This document shows, piece by piece, positions 46,418 to 55,392 of a stretch of 64,000 nt of DNA. The notes beneath the pieces are model-generated. The model was not told the DNA's origin, searched no databases, and worked only from the letters and a program-made list of their open reading frames with translations. The first letter of the stretch is position 1, and each line of letters starts with the position of its first letter. Source of the DNA: Candidatus Vicinibacter proximus (lineage in GTDB: Bacteria; Bacteroidota; Bacteroidia; Chitinophagales; Saprospiraceae); contig JADJOE010000003.1 in the NCBI GenBank assembly GCA_016713905.1, positions 1,674,001 to 1,738,000 on the forward strand, read 5' to 3'. A program made the position numbers and the translations under genes.

Positions 46418-47026
46418 ACGATTAAGCGAAAGAATCAAATTATTCTAACTGAGTGCATCTCTCACATTATTCTGCTTCACCAAATCGAAGGCAAAATACT
46501 TTAAGCACCTGCCAAGTATACTCCCTTCCCAGTTTAGTCATGCAGAGTTTCATTAAGTTATGGTGATTCACTCAAACGGAATTCGAGCACTGAAAAATAC
46601 CCTAATTATTTCTGGCACTTTCATGTGATTCTGGTGATTAAGCCTATAAATATAATCCTAAATAAAAGCAGACTTACATATCTTGTCAAACTTACTAGGG
46701 ACATGTTATTCAATTAAGGAAATGTCAAGCTGAATTTGCAATTAATTGAACAATATAAACTGTCTTTAAGCAAATTTTTATAACCTTCTATTTTATATAA
46801 AACCAACCCATAACAGCATCTGTATCTTGATCAAAGACTTTTCTCTTTTCTGTAATTGTCTGCTCTATTTACGGTAATGATTTGCTTTCCATAAAATTTG
46901 GTTGCAGAACAATTCAATTATTTACTGAAGGTGAATGGTGACGTAGGCATTTTTATGAGTTAGATTTTAGGTATATAATCTTAAAAATCGATTAATAAAT
47001 TCGGATGAAACATAATTATTAATCTT
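46418..47026. other. Intergenic, no gene recognised
   Basis: About 610 bp with only short open frames between the methyltransferase and the Fic pseudogene; presumably eroded accessory DNA. Confidence 0.4.
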
Positions 47027-47050
47027 TGATAGTATCAACTGATACTATCA
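47027..47050 (+). promoter_or_regulatory. Perfect palindrome, operator-like, upstream of the Fic pseudogene
   Basis: TGATAGTATC - AACT - GATACTATCA, 10-bp perfect arms, ending 12 bp before the ATG at 47063. The placement suggests a binding site for a repressor, possibly for autoregulation of the Fic gene. Confidence 0.55.
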
Positions 47051-47062
47051 GTGCTTCAAAAA

Positions 47063-47751
47063 ATGAAATCATCTTATAAAATAACTGGACAGATATTAAA
47101 GATTGTTGCCTTAATTTCAGAGAAAATTGGCTAGCTGAACAATGCAGTTACCGCTTATCATTATATTGATCATTTAATTCCTTATGATTTAATACATTCT
47201 GTGAAGCACAAGGAATTCTAATGAATGGACTCATTGATTCTACTGGCAGACTTAGAAATAAATCAATAAGGATAGTTAAAGGCTCTGAAGTTGCGCAAGT
47301 TGCCCTACCAAGAGCAATGCTGAAGTTGTTAATGAATGATTGGTTTGATTATTTGAAAAATGATGATGATTTGGTTTTAATCAAGAGTTGTGTGTTTCTC
47401 TATGAAATGGAGTACATTCACCCATTTATGGATGGAAACAGTAGAATGGGGAGATTATGGCTAACACTAATTTTAAAAGAAACTTATCCAGTTTTTGAAT
47501 ATTTACCAATTGAAATACTAATAAAAGAACGACAACAACAATATTATGATTCATTGGGAAATTCAGATAGTTCGGGAGAATCCACTGTCTTCATTGAATT
47601 TATGCTTGAGATTATTATTGAATCGCTGCCAGACCTATTAAGCAATCAAAACCTTAAGCATTCAAATATAGAACGGATGAAGTTATTAAAATCAATTGTC
47701 AAAATCAGCAATTTTTCCCGGAAAGAATACTTGAACCATATATTGCATTAG
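47063..47751 (+). pseudogene. Second Fic family pseudogene, deleted and truncated
   Basis: The 5' part (MKSSYKITGQILKIVALISE, then KIG and a TAG) is the Fic_N-type opening. About 50 residues that usually follow are missing and the frame resumes at LNNAVTAYHYIDHLIPYDLI, ending at KHKEF and tandem stops. From the ATG at 47221 a continuous 176-aa piece reads MNGLIDSTGRLRNKSIRIVK and onward, with a catalytic-type motif HPFMDGNSRMGR in which the second Gly of HPFxDGNGRxGR is Ser. The 3' end runs into repeat R2, which supplies the stop codon, so the HTH tail is lost. Target modification by this protein is unlikely. Confidence 0.82.
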
Positions 47752-47964
47752 AATTTCTGCTCCAAGTCAAAGAATTTCAGCTTTCGCTCCTGCCTGCTTG
47801 ACGCAGTCAGACATGGTTACACCGGTGGTCGGAAAAGTCATTCACTTAATGAACTGTCGTTCATTACTTTGATGGTAATTAAAGATCGTTCAGTCATGGG
47901 AGTGCTTGTCTTTATTGGTCTTTTGCCTTTCATTTCGAAACCCTAATGCAATATATGGGTTGAA
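47730..47964 (+). repeat. MITE-like dispersed repeat, copy R2
   Basis: About 235 bp, homologous to R1 throughout. Terminal inverted repeats TTGAACCATATATTGCATTA and, reversed, CTTCAACCCATATATTGCAT. It truncates the Fic gene. Internal AATGAACTGTCGTTCATT keeps the hairpin with changed loop bases. Confidence 0.75.
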
Positions 47965-48156
47965 GAATTTTAGGGAAATTTCCCCAGCAACAGCCAGTCG
48001 AGATTTATAATTTGCCATGGGAAATGGATTAAGTAAAAAAAGGGAGAAAAATTCAACCATATGTCAATTAAAATAAAAACAATCTCACATTCGTTTTATA
48101 GCCAATGTCTGTGGACGTGAAAATTTCTAAAGTTCATTCTTGCATAAATCCATATT

Positions 48157-48729
48157 ATGAAAATTAAATTTTACCTACTCACATTTCTTCTTCTCTTTGC
48201 CAGAGGTTGCGACTTTTATTCGACAAGTCTTTGGTTTTTTGACAACCCGTCAGGTGAACAAAATCCCTTATATAAGTTTTTTGGCGTTGGCTGGACTGGT
48301 TTAATTATTGCCAATTTGATTATTGTTGGACTGATTATTTATGCATTTTACTACTATTCATTTAAGTATAATGCGACAAAAATTAGATCCACTTCGAATA
48401 ATCTGATTGACTATGTTTCGGAGATATATTTTAATGAAAAAGGACGATTTCTTGAAATCTTCTACAAAACCCCAAAAAACAAAAAAACGCTTCTTGCTCA
48501 TTCAGGGTATGTGTTAGTAAGAGTATTAATTTTCGTGAGTTTTTTAGCGACAATTCATAATTTAGGTCAGTTCTATAATATCTCTTTATATAATTCATTT
48601 AGAGAATTAGTGGGCAGACCATTGTATGTAATTTATGGACTTATGTTCATTTCAATTTTTTACTTTTCGTTTAGGCTTTGGCACAAAGAGTATAAGATGG
48701 TAAATATTATTTATGAAACGGACCAGTGA
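48157..48729 (+). CDS. Integral membrane protein of unknown function
   Basis: 190 aa with about four TM helices (FYLLTFLLLFARG; GLIIANLIIVGLIIYAFYYY; VLVRVLIFVSFLATIHNLG; LYVIYGLMFISIFYFSFRLW). The first segment GCDFYSTSLWFFDNPSGEQN, then PLYKFFGVGW, resembles the DUF5658-type arrangement. It lies between repeat copies R2 and R3, both in the same orientation. No operon partner. Confidence 0.7.
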   Translation: MKIKFYLLTFLLLFARGCDFYSTSLWFFDNPSGEQNPLYKFFGVGWTGLIIANLIIVGLIIYAFYYYSFKYNATKIRSTSNNLIDYVSEIYFNEKGRFLEIFYKTPKNKKTLLAHSGYVLVRVLIFVSFLATIHNLGQFYNISLYNSFRELVGRPLYVIYGLMFISIFYFSFRLWHKEYKMVNIIYETDQ

Positions 48730-48808
48730 TAAATGCTGTATAATTTCATATTAGCTTGTCTTGAAATAGCTGGTCATTATTTTAATTTCTGGATATAAGT
48801 TTGTGGGT

Positions 48809-49112
48809 TTAACCCATATTATGCATTAGAAATTCTATTTCAAGTCAAAATACCTTCTAGTATCTTTTATTTAGTTTCCATGCCCGCCTACAAGCTGGAT
48901 GCTGTTAGGTAGACCTACCAGCTAAATGCAGTCAAGTTGACCTGCTGTTAATCGTGTCACTAAAACCTGCTTGTTTGATGCTGCTGGTAGAATTTATTCG
49001 CTTAATGAAGTGCAGTTCATTACCTATATGGTAATCAAAGGTCGTATCTGAATGGGAGCTCTCTTCTCTATTTGTATTGAATCTTTCATCACGAACCATA
49101 ATACTTAAAATG
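48809..49112 (+). repeat. MITE-like dispersed repeat, copy R3
   Basis: About 304 bp. The left end TTAACCCATATTATGCATTA is the best-preserved terminal repeat; the right end is degenerate. The inner block CTTAATGAAGTGCAGTTCAT and GGTAATCAAAGGTCGT matches R1 and R2. An extra block of about 80 bp (about 48880-48965) is not in the other copies. Confidence 0.65.
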
Positions 49113-49252
49113 AGATTGTTGCATGCTTACTTACTCTCTACTAATTTAAAATTAATCAGCGCAATTTAGAATACATCAAAAAGTGACCAGCAAATAAGTT
49201 TGAGTTTAATTCTTTAAAAAGGGAACTAAATTTAAAAAGGTGTGTAAAATTA

Positions 49253-51532
49253 TCATTCTTCCTTCAGCTTTGGAATTTTGAAACGAAAACCAAAATAAAA
49301 TTCCCTGCCACGTGTAGGTCCCCAAGCAAAGGAGGTATCAAAATATTTTCCAAAGGGATTCTGATATCCTACAATTGGCCGCAATTGCCTAAAATCTAAA
49401 ATATTTTCACATCCACCAAAAATTTCCAAATTTTTAAATGTATGGGTGTACTGAAGGCTAACTATGGTAAATGGTTTTGAGGTTAAAGCCTGCCTATATT
49501 CTAACGGTGAGGATAAAGTACTTGGTAACCTTTGCGTACCGTACCAATGTAGATTCATATCCACCTGCCATAAAGGTCTTCTGGAATGAAAACCTGCTAC
49601 TGCAAGTATTCTGTTTCTGGCATTGAATGGCAGAAGCTGTTTCTCATCTGCTATCTTTCGATAAACATCTAAAAAATTATAGGAAAGTTTAAAACTTGCC
49701 TTGTTCAGTACCTCAGCAGAAATTTCTGCCTGGAGTCCATTGGATAGGGATGGTTGTGTAAAATTCTGAATGATCGCTAATGAAAAATCTGAATCATAGT
49801 CCGGAAAAAATTGATTCTTAAACTGTGTATGGTAATAATCCAAACTGCCGGAAAAATCCAAAATTCCTAGACTGTAATTCTGTGTAAGACTTAGTCCAAA
49901 ATTTAGTGATTCCTCCGGCTTTAAAGATTCTTTAAAAAGTATGTCCCGATTTCCGGTAAGTAAATTAATATTTTCTGAAAATAAATTAACAGTACGCCAT
50001 CCTGTTCCAAAGGATACTCGTAAATCAGTTTCTTCCTTTATTTTATATTTTACCAAAACCCGGGGTGTCAAGTACCAACCAAAGTCATTGTGATGATCTG
50101 CACGAATACCGGTTATTGCAGTTAATTTTTCATCAACTGATTTGAAAATATTTTCCATAAAAAATCCCGGAATTTTTTCCAATTTAGAATATTTACCGGC
50201 ATAGCTTCTTTGCACCGTATCGGAATAAAACGAAATATCTTCCTTTGCTTGCAAGTGTCGAAAAGAAAAACCTGTTTTGAAATCGTGTTGTTTTTTTGTA
50301 CCGTAAAATAATTCGTATTGCAGATTAGCATATTGGTGGATTTGTTGACCTTGATATCGCACCACCCCAAACCAGGATTGCTGGTCATGCCCCACCTTAC
50401 TTGCGAGCAAGGAAATCTTCTGATTGTCATTCAAGCGATAACCAGATTTTGTATAAATTTCTGTTTGCTTGAATTGAATCAGCTGCCCATAGGCTTGTGT
50501 GCTGCCACGATCAGTTTCCGAATCAAAGGAAGATTGTCCGCCAATGCGTTTTTCGTCAACTAACCTGATTCCCAAAAAAGAACTAAAACCATTTTGATTT
50601 TCCTTTCTGTAACGCAACTTATTGTATGCCGAATAACGGGTAAGCAAAGGCAAATCTAAAAATCTATCCTTATCCCTATCCCATTTATTTCCCGGTTGAG
50701 AGGTATGCATGGTGAGATAATTGGACCAATCATTCTTCACCATTGCTGTGCTTGCATTCAGGTGTTTCTCGTTAAAACTATTGACCAAAAGATCCGCAGT
50801 AAATGGTTCAGCTGTACCACCTTCACGGGGAAATACTGTAATTTGTCCGACCATGTTTTCATACCCTTGCAAGACACTGTTGGATCCCTTGACCACCCAA
50901 ATATTTTCTACCATACTTCCGGGAAGCGTACTGATTCCATAGGTATAAGTCAATCCCTGAATAGTTGGCAGACCATCCACCAAAACCTGATTATAAACAC
51001 CACTCAATCCAAGAATACGTAGTTCTTTGGCATTGGTAAGAATGTTGGTGGTCTGAGGTTGAACAGAACTCTGGGTTTCAAAACAGCCGGCCAGATCACA
51101 ACACGCAGCCTTTCTCATCTCAGTCCTGTTGATCACTTCAATCTTGACAGGTTGCAAAGACAAAACATAGGCGCCTTTTCGCTGATCGTAAACTTTAACT
51201 TCTTCTAAGGTTACGGTCGCGTCCATTTTGAATGTCCAGTAAGAATATAAATCATCGAACTCAAAAGTATCCCGGATGCTTGCATATTCTGCAATCAATC
51301 TAAATGGCTGATGAACGGTGTCCGGAGGAAAGGGTAATGAAAAGCAACCTTTCTCATCCGATTGTGTCAATATCTTCGTTCCATACCAAGAGACCATAGC
51401 ATATGGGAGATACTGCTCATTAATATCGGTGATCTCTCCCTTGAAGATTGCCTGAGCTTTTCCTCTTGTTACCCAAATCGCGATTTGCATAATGGATAAC
51501 AAAATCAAAAAATATTTTTTTTTCATACTCAA
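49253..51532 (-). CDS. TonB-dependent receptor of the arsenic locus
   Basis: A 759-aa outer-membrane receptor: signal peptide (to about 27, GKAQ), N-terminal CarboxypepD-like domain (about 28-115), then a plug domain (about 140-240) and a 22-strand-type barrel ending in FYFGFRFKIPKLKEE. The plug starts with the unusual Cys cluster AACCDLAGCFETQSS and has VLVDGLPTIQGLTY. TonB receptors import metal complexes or other ligands at the cost of proton-motive force. Its stop-start spacing with the ACR3 gene (12 bp upstream) and the ArsR gene nearby tie it to arsenic or metalloid handling; the ligand is not known. The Cys cluster could bind a soft metal (inference). Confidence 0.85.
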   Translation of the reverse strand: MSMKKKYFLILLSIMQIAIWVTRGKAQAIFKGEITDINEQYLPYAMVSWYGTKILTQSDEKGCFSLPFPPDTVHQPFRLIAEYASIRDTFEFDDLYSYWTFKMDATVTLEEVKVYDQRKGAYVLSLQPVKIEVINRTEMRKAACCDLAGCFETQSSVQPQTTNILTNAKELRILGLSGVYNQVLVDGLPTIQGLTYTYGISTLPGSMVENIWVVKGSNSVLQGYENMVGQITVFPREGGTAEPFTADLLVNSFNEKHLNASTAMVKNDWSNYLTMHTSQPGNKWDRDKDRFLDLPLLTRYSAYNKLRYRKENQNGFSSFLGIRLVDEKRIGGQSSFDSETDRGSTQAYGQLIQFKQTEIYTKSGYRLNDNQKISLLASKVGHDQQSWFGVVRYQGQQIHQYANLQYELFYGTKKQHDFKTGFSFRHLQAKEDISFYSDTVQRSYAGKYSKLEKIPGFFMENIFKSVDEKLTAITGIRADHHNDFGWYLTPRVLVKYKIKEETDLRVSFGTGWRTVNLFSENINLLTGNRDILFKESLKPEESLNFGLSLTQNYSLGILDFSGSLDYYHTQFKNQFFPDYDSDFSLAIIQNFTQPSLSNGLQAEISAEVLNKASFKLSYNFLDVYRKIADEKQLLPFNARNRILAVAGFHSRRPLWQVDMNLHWYGTQRLPSTLSSPLEYRQALTSKPFTIVSLQYTHTFKNLEIFGGCENILDFRQLRPIVGYQNPFGKYFDTSFAWGPTRGREFYFGFRFKIPKLKEE

Positions 51533-51544
51533 CTGGTTGCCGAT

Positions 51545-52597
51545 TTATGAAGCTATTGGATTTTCGAAATGATAATATTTCCTTTTAAGATAAAGGCTGG
51601 CCTTCACCAATAAAATCAGCACCGGAACTTCCACTAACGGTCCTATTACTCCCGCAAAAGCTTGTCCCGAATGAATCCCAAATACTGCAATGGCAACAGC
51701 GATGGCCAATTCAAAATTATTGCCCGTGGCGGTAAATGCCACAGAAGCATTTTTGCTGTATTCCACATTCATGTATTTGTTGATGAAGAAACTGATAAAA
51801 AACATAAGTACAAAATATACCACCAGTGGAATGGCAATTTGGATAACATCAAATGGGAGCTCCATAATTTTATCCCCCTTCAAACTAAACATCAGCACTA
51901 TGGTAAAAAGTAATGCATATAAAGTCATGGGAGAAATTTTCGGGATAAAAATTCTGTTGAACCATTCCAGGCCCCTCAATTTAATCAACAGGTAACGACT
52001 GACAAATCCTGCTATAAAAGGAATACCCAAATATATCATTACGCTTTGAGCCACTTCACCCATTGGTACATGAATATTAAAATTACCTAAACCAAATTTT
52101 TGTGGTAATACGTTAATAAAAAACCAAGCGTACAAACTATAGGTTAACAATTGAAATATACTGTTTAGTGCAACCAATAAAGCGGCATACTCCCGATTTC
52201 CGCCTGCCAAATCATTCCATGCAATCACCATGGCAATGCATCTCGCCAATCCTATCAGAATCAATCCAACCATGTAATCAGGTTCATTCCTAAGAAAAAT
52301 AACTGCAAGTAAAAACATGAGAATCGGACCAATAAACCAGTTTAGAATCAGTGAAAGACTGATGACTTTTTTATCCAGAAATACTTTTGGCAGCAAAGAG
52401 TAATCCACTTTTGCCAAAGGGGGATACATCATCAATATCAAACCAATGGCTAATGGAATATTCGTTGTCCCAACAGAAAATGATTCAGTCCATTGTGAGA
52501 TCCCGGGAAAAAAATAGCCCAGTGCTACACCAATAAGCATCGCCAAAAAAATCCATAGTGTTAGGAATCTATCTAAAAATTTTAACTTTGTCTTCAT
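51545..52597 (-). CDS. arsB: ACR3-family arsenite efflux pump
   Basis: A 350-aa, ten-TM ACR3-type As(III) exporter. Signatures: PLAIGLILMMYPPLAKVDYS; GLILIGLARCIAMVIAWNDL with the functional Cys120; and TATGNNFELAIAVAIAVFGI, typical of the bile/arsenite riboflavin transporter fold. It exports arsenite using proton motive force. Upstream (187 bp) is arsR, and an operator-like TTCG-N8-CGAA palindrome sits in that gap. It is followed by the TonB receptor in one operon. Symbol arsB is used in the broad sense (also called acr3). Confidence 0.95.
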   Translation of the reverse strand: MKTKLKFLDRFLTLWIFLAMLIGVALGYFFPGISQWTESFSVGTTNIPLAIGLILMMYPPLAKVDYSLLPKVFLDKKVISLSLILNWFIGPILMFLLAVIFLRNEPDYMVGLILIGLARCIAMVIAWNDLAGGNREYAALLVALNSIFQLLTYSLYAWFFINVLPQKFGLGNFNIHVPMGEVAQSVMIYLGIPFIAGFVSRYLLIKLRGLEWFNRIFIPKISPMTLYALLFTIVLMFSLKGDKIMELPFDVIQIAIPLVVYFVLMFFISFFINKYMNVEYSKNASVAFTATGNNFELAIAVAIAVFGIHSGQAFAGVIGPLVEVPVLILLVKASLYLKRKYYHFENPIAS

Positions 52598-52746
52598 CCT
52601 TATTTAATTTTAAAATAACTGCTGAATTCAATTCACCCGTTCAAAGTGATTTTATGAATCCCGATTCTGCTGACATGAGGTAAAAATGGGTTGCAAAAAA
52701 CCATCAACTTCTCCTCCAAAATAAAAGACATTTAAATTTTATTATA

Positions 52747-52762
52747 TTCGTACTTTAACGAA
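52747..52762. promoter_or_regulatory. ArsR operator candidate upstream of ACR3
   Basis: TTCG-TACTTTAA-CGAA (16 bp) in the arsR-arsB gap. Same half-sites and spacing as the palindrome at 53125-53140 before arsR. Confidence 0.55.
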
Positions 52763-52784
52763 CATAAATTATAATTTTCCAAAT

Positions 52785-53108
52785 TTAACAATCCAATTGG
52801 TGTATGGATTGATCAAAAAATCCCATGAGCAAGCCTTTAGCGAGTCCCCAATTCTCCGGATTAATACAATACTTTGTTTTTGGTGGGGTGATCTCGCCCC
52901 GGATCAGCCCTGCCTTTTTTAAAACTTTCAAATGTTGAGATAATGTGCTGTTTGCAATAGGAAACTCTTCTGAAAGATCTCCGTGGTAACAACAGGACTT
53001 ATTTGCTAAAAGCTCCAGAATCGAAACCCGAATGGGGTTAGACAGGGAATGTGCAAATCTGGCTATCAACTCTTGCCGCTTGGTAAACTTATGCGTTTTA
53101 GTAACCAT
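52785..53108 (-). CDS. arsR: ArsR/SmtB family arsenite-responsive repressor
   Basis: 107 aa. Winged-helix ArsR fold: LSNPIRVSILELLANKSCCY carries a Cys39-Cys40 pair where arsenic-sensing ArsR proteins have their Cys site, and the recognition helix region is EEFPIANSTLSQHLKVLKKA (about residues 47-66). Additional Cys82 and Cys107 could complete a three-Cys arsenite site. As(III) binding would release it from the TTCG-N8-CGAA sites before its own gene and before the pump. Confidence 0.92.
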   Translation of the reverse strand: MVTKTHKFTKRQELIARFAHSLSNPIRVSILELLANKSCCYHGDLSEEFPIANSTLSQHLKVLKKAGLIRGEITPPKTKYCINPENWGLAKGLLMGFFDQSIHQLDC

Positions 53109-53124
53109 GAATCTTCATATTTAA

Positions 53125-53140
53125 TTCGCAAATATACGAA
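53125..53140. promoter_or_regulatory. ArsR operator candidate upstream of arsR
   Basis: TTCG-CAAATATA-CGAA with flanking A/T making ATTCG/CGAAT, 17 bp upstream of the arsR start codon. A twin of the site at 52747-52762. Confidence 0.6.
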
Positions 53141-53334
53141 TAATATGGCTCCGGACCCCATGAATAAATTCTAAATATCCCAGGGGATGTTACTTCTAAA
53201 GAGTCCACTCTTGGGCAGATTAGCACATGAAACGGGGATGCTTTTGAATAGTGTGTTGATGATCCTCCTGTAATGGTAAAATATGAATAAAATACCAAAT
53301 CGTTTACCATGACCATGCACCACTTGAAAACACC

Positions 53335-54186
53335 TCAATGCTTTAAAGGTCTTTTCTTTATCATACCTCCTTTAGTATCCTTGATACTACTCATGATGAC
53401 AAATGCATCCGGATCAATTTTTTCTAATTCAGTATTTAATTTGTTTATTTCGAGTCGGGTCAAAACAGTATATACAATATCCATTTCGTTGGATTCACCC
53501 CGCTTACCAAATCCACGTTTCCCACTATAAATTGTAACTCCCCTACCCATCGTTTCCACAATCATTTGTTGGATGGCTTCACAGTAAGGAGATACTATGG
53601 TAACCCCAATGTATTCTTCTATTCCCTCTATAATAAAGTCAAGGGTCTTGGATGCGGAAATGTAGGTGATCATGGAATACAATGCAATTTCTACGGAAAG
53701 CAAGTAAGCAGCTGCAGAAAAAATAAGTACATTGATCAGGATAATGATGTCCCCTATTGTGGTTCCCAATTTTCTACTCAAGTAAATGGCCAACACCTCT
53801 GTTCCATCAATGACAGCCCCACCCCTTACAGAAAGTCCAATTCCAGCTCCAAGAAAAAATCCTCCAAAAACCGCAACCAGCAAATTATCATCTGTCACAT
53901 TGGGAAAACTAACTGTAGCCAAACAAAGAGCCAATCCTGAAATAGCTGCTGATGTTTTGATGGCGAATGATTTCCCAAGGATGGATTTGGCAAGAAGGAT
54001 AAATGGAATATTGACAACAATAATAAATACATAGAGTGGCACGGAAGTCAAAGCAGACAACAACAACGAAATTCCAGTCGCTCCTCCATCGATAAATTGA
54101 TTCGTCAAAAGAAATCCCTTAAATCCAAATGCTGCTGAAAATATACCTGCAGTAATTAAAATAAAATCTTTTATTTGTCTCCACAT
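53335..54186 (-). CDS. YitT family membrane protein
   Basis: 283 aa from the ATG at 54186 (frame open to 54243). Five or six TM segments (IKDFILITAGIFSAAFGFKG; LTSVPLYVFIIVVNIPFILL; LLVAVFGGFFLGAGIGLSVR; IIILINVLIFSAAAYLLSV) are followed by a cytosolic DUF2179 domain (about 190-283) with RGVTIYSGKRGFGK, MDIVYTVLTRLEINK, and DPDAFVIMSSIKDTKGG. YitT proteins are widespread and of unknown transport role. It is transcribed alone. Confidence 0.93.
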   Translation of the reverse strand: MWRQIKDFILITAGIFSAAFGFKGFLLTNQFIDGGATGISLLLSALTSVPLYVFIIVVNIPFILLAKSILGKSFAIKTSAAISGLALCLATVSFPNVTDDNLLVAVFGGFFLGAGIGLSVRGGAVIDGTEVLAIYLSRKLGTTIGDIIILINVLIFSAAAYLLSVEIALYSMITYISASKTLDFIIEGIEEYIGVTIVSPYCEAIQQMIVETMGRGVTIYSGKRGFGKRGESNEMDIVYTVLTRLEINKLNTELEKIDPDAFVIMSSIKDTKGGMIKKRPLKH

Positions 54187-54396
54187 AAATATACATTCGT
54201 GATTAAATAAAATGAAACTGCGATCAATCGATTTGTAAAACAAGAAATATTTTCAAAGAAAGAGTCTAACAAAATTAATCATAAATGATTCATATCCAAG
54301 TCATACGTTTTTTTTAACATTTATTATTTTTTTTTACAAGGCACCATTAAAGTTAGAGTTATTTACCAGATCTAACAGCTCATTAATGGATATCCC

Positions 54397-55245
54397 TCAG
54401 GCCATAACCGAAACCATCTTTAGAGCATATTTTGCCAGTGCAATATCTCCGGATATTTTAACCTTGGGCAAGGCTTCCGCTGGCGAAATACCTTTAGAAA
54501 ATAATTTCCAGGCAAGATCAGGTTCTATTTCCAATATTGCATCCGGTTGTTTATCCGGGTCTTTTTTAAAGCACCAGCTGTCGTTCTTTCTGTAAAGATT
54601 CCAGCAGCTTCCAATCTCAGAACTAATTACAATGCTTATGGATGTTCCATTCTCCGCTGCAACATCTTTGAAGGCCGGTAACATGCCAAACATCATGATA
54701 TCCATAAAAGGTAAAAACAACTGTTTCGTCATCAGCCCAGGAAGACCTACAGCATCGCGTATTTGTTGCTGATGCAGAAATTTTTCGGTATATTCTCTGG
54801 CTATGTGAAACCAATTTTCAGAAACATCCTGTCCTGCCCAGGCTACAGAATAAATAGCCTTGCTAAAAGGGTCCAGTGAATTCAAATGTTCTACATATTG
54901 CTTTCCGGATAATTCCAACAAGTAAATGATTATTTGCGGACTCAGTCTTTTGGCGGCATGGGTCCATTCATGGTTCAATTGATTTAGATACATTACCAAA
55001 TCACCATAAGATGCAAAATTTACATCCCGCTGAACAAAATAATTATCTCTGGATGCGGAAAGGCTTCTTAAATTACCGTCCAGCAGGTGGGCTGAAATGT
55101 CCTTTACCGTCCATTGTCTTGCTATGGTTGGCAAATTCCATTCGTCCGGAGTAAGGGACTTTAATAATTCGATCAACAACTTGTCCAAAACCGGAAACAA
55201 GTGTAAAGTTGGAATAGGAACCGGCGGTGAATTTTTTATGGTCAA
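54397..55245 (-). CDS. Maleylpyruvate isomerase-like (MDMPI/DinB-fold) protein
   Basis: 282 aa from a TTG start (no better Met until deep inside). The N-terminal DinB-like four-helix part has RQWTVKDISAHLLDGNLRSL with a metal-binding His, plus NQLNHEWTHAAKRL. The C-terminal ~100 residues are SCP2/MDMPI-like (AILEIEPDLAWKLFSKGISP, IALAKYALKMVSVMA). Relatives are thiol-dependent metalloenzymes in Actinobacteria; in Bacteroidota, which lack mycothiol, the substrate is unknown. Stand-alone gene. Confidence 0.8.
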   Translation of the reverse strand: MTIKNSPPVPIPTLHLFPVLDKLLIELLKSLTPDEWNLPTIARQWTVKDISAHLLDGNLRSLSASRDNYFVQRDVNFASYGDLVMYLNQLNHEWTHAAKRLSPQIIIYLLELSGKQYVEHLNSLDPFSKAIYSVAWAGQDVSENWFHIAREYTEKFLHQQQIRDAVGLPGLMTKQLFLPFMDIMMFGMLPAFKDVAAENGTSISIVISSEIGSCWNLYRKNDSWCFKKDPDKQPDAILEIEPDLAWKLFSKGISPAEALPKVKISGDIALAKYALKMVSVMA

Positions 55246-55392
55246 AATAAAGTCAATTATAAATATTTTATAAAACTACCATGAAGTAAAAATGTAAAAA
55301 GTTCTTAATCCAAATATAAAGTAAAAATTCAAGATATTAAACAATGAAAATTAAAATCAAATTATAACACTGGTGTTAAAGTTGATTTTTTT

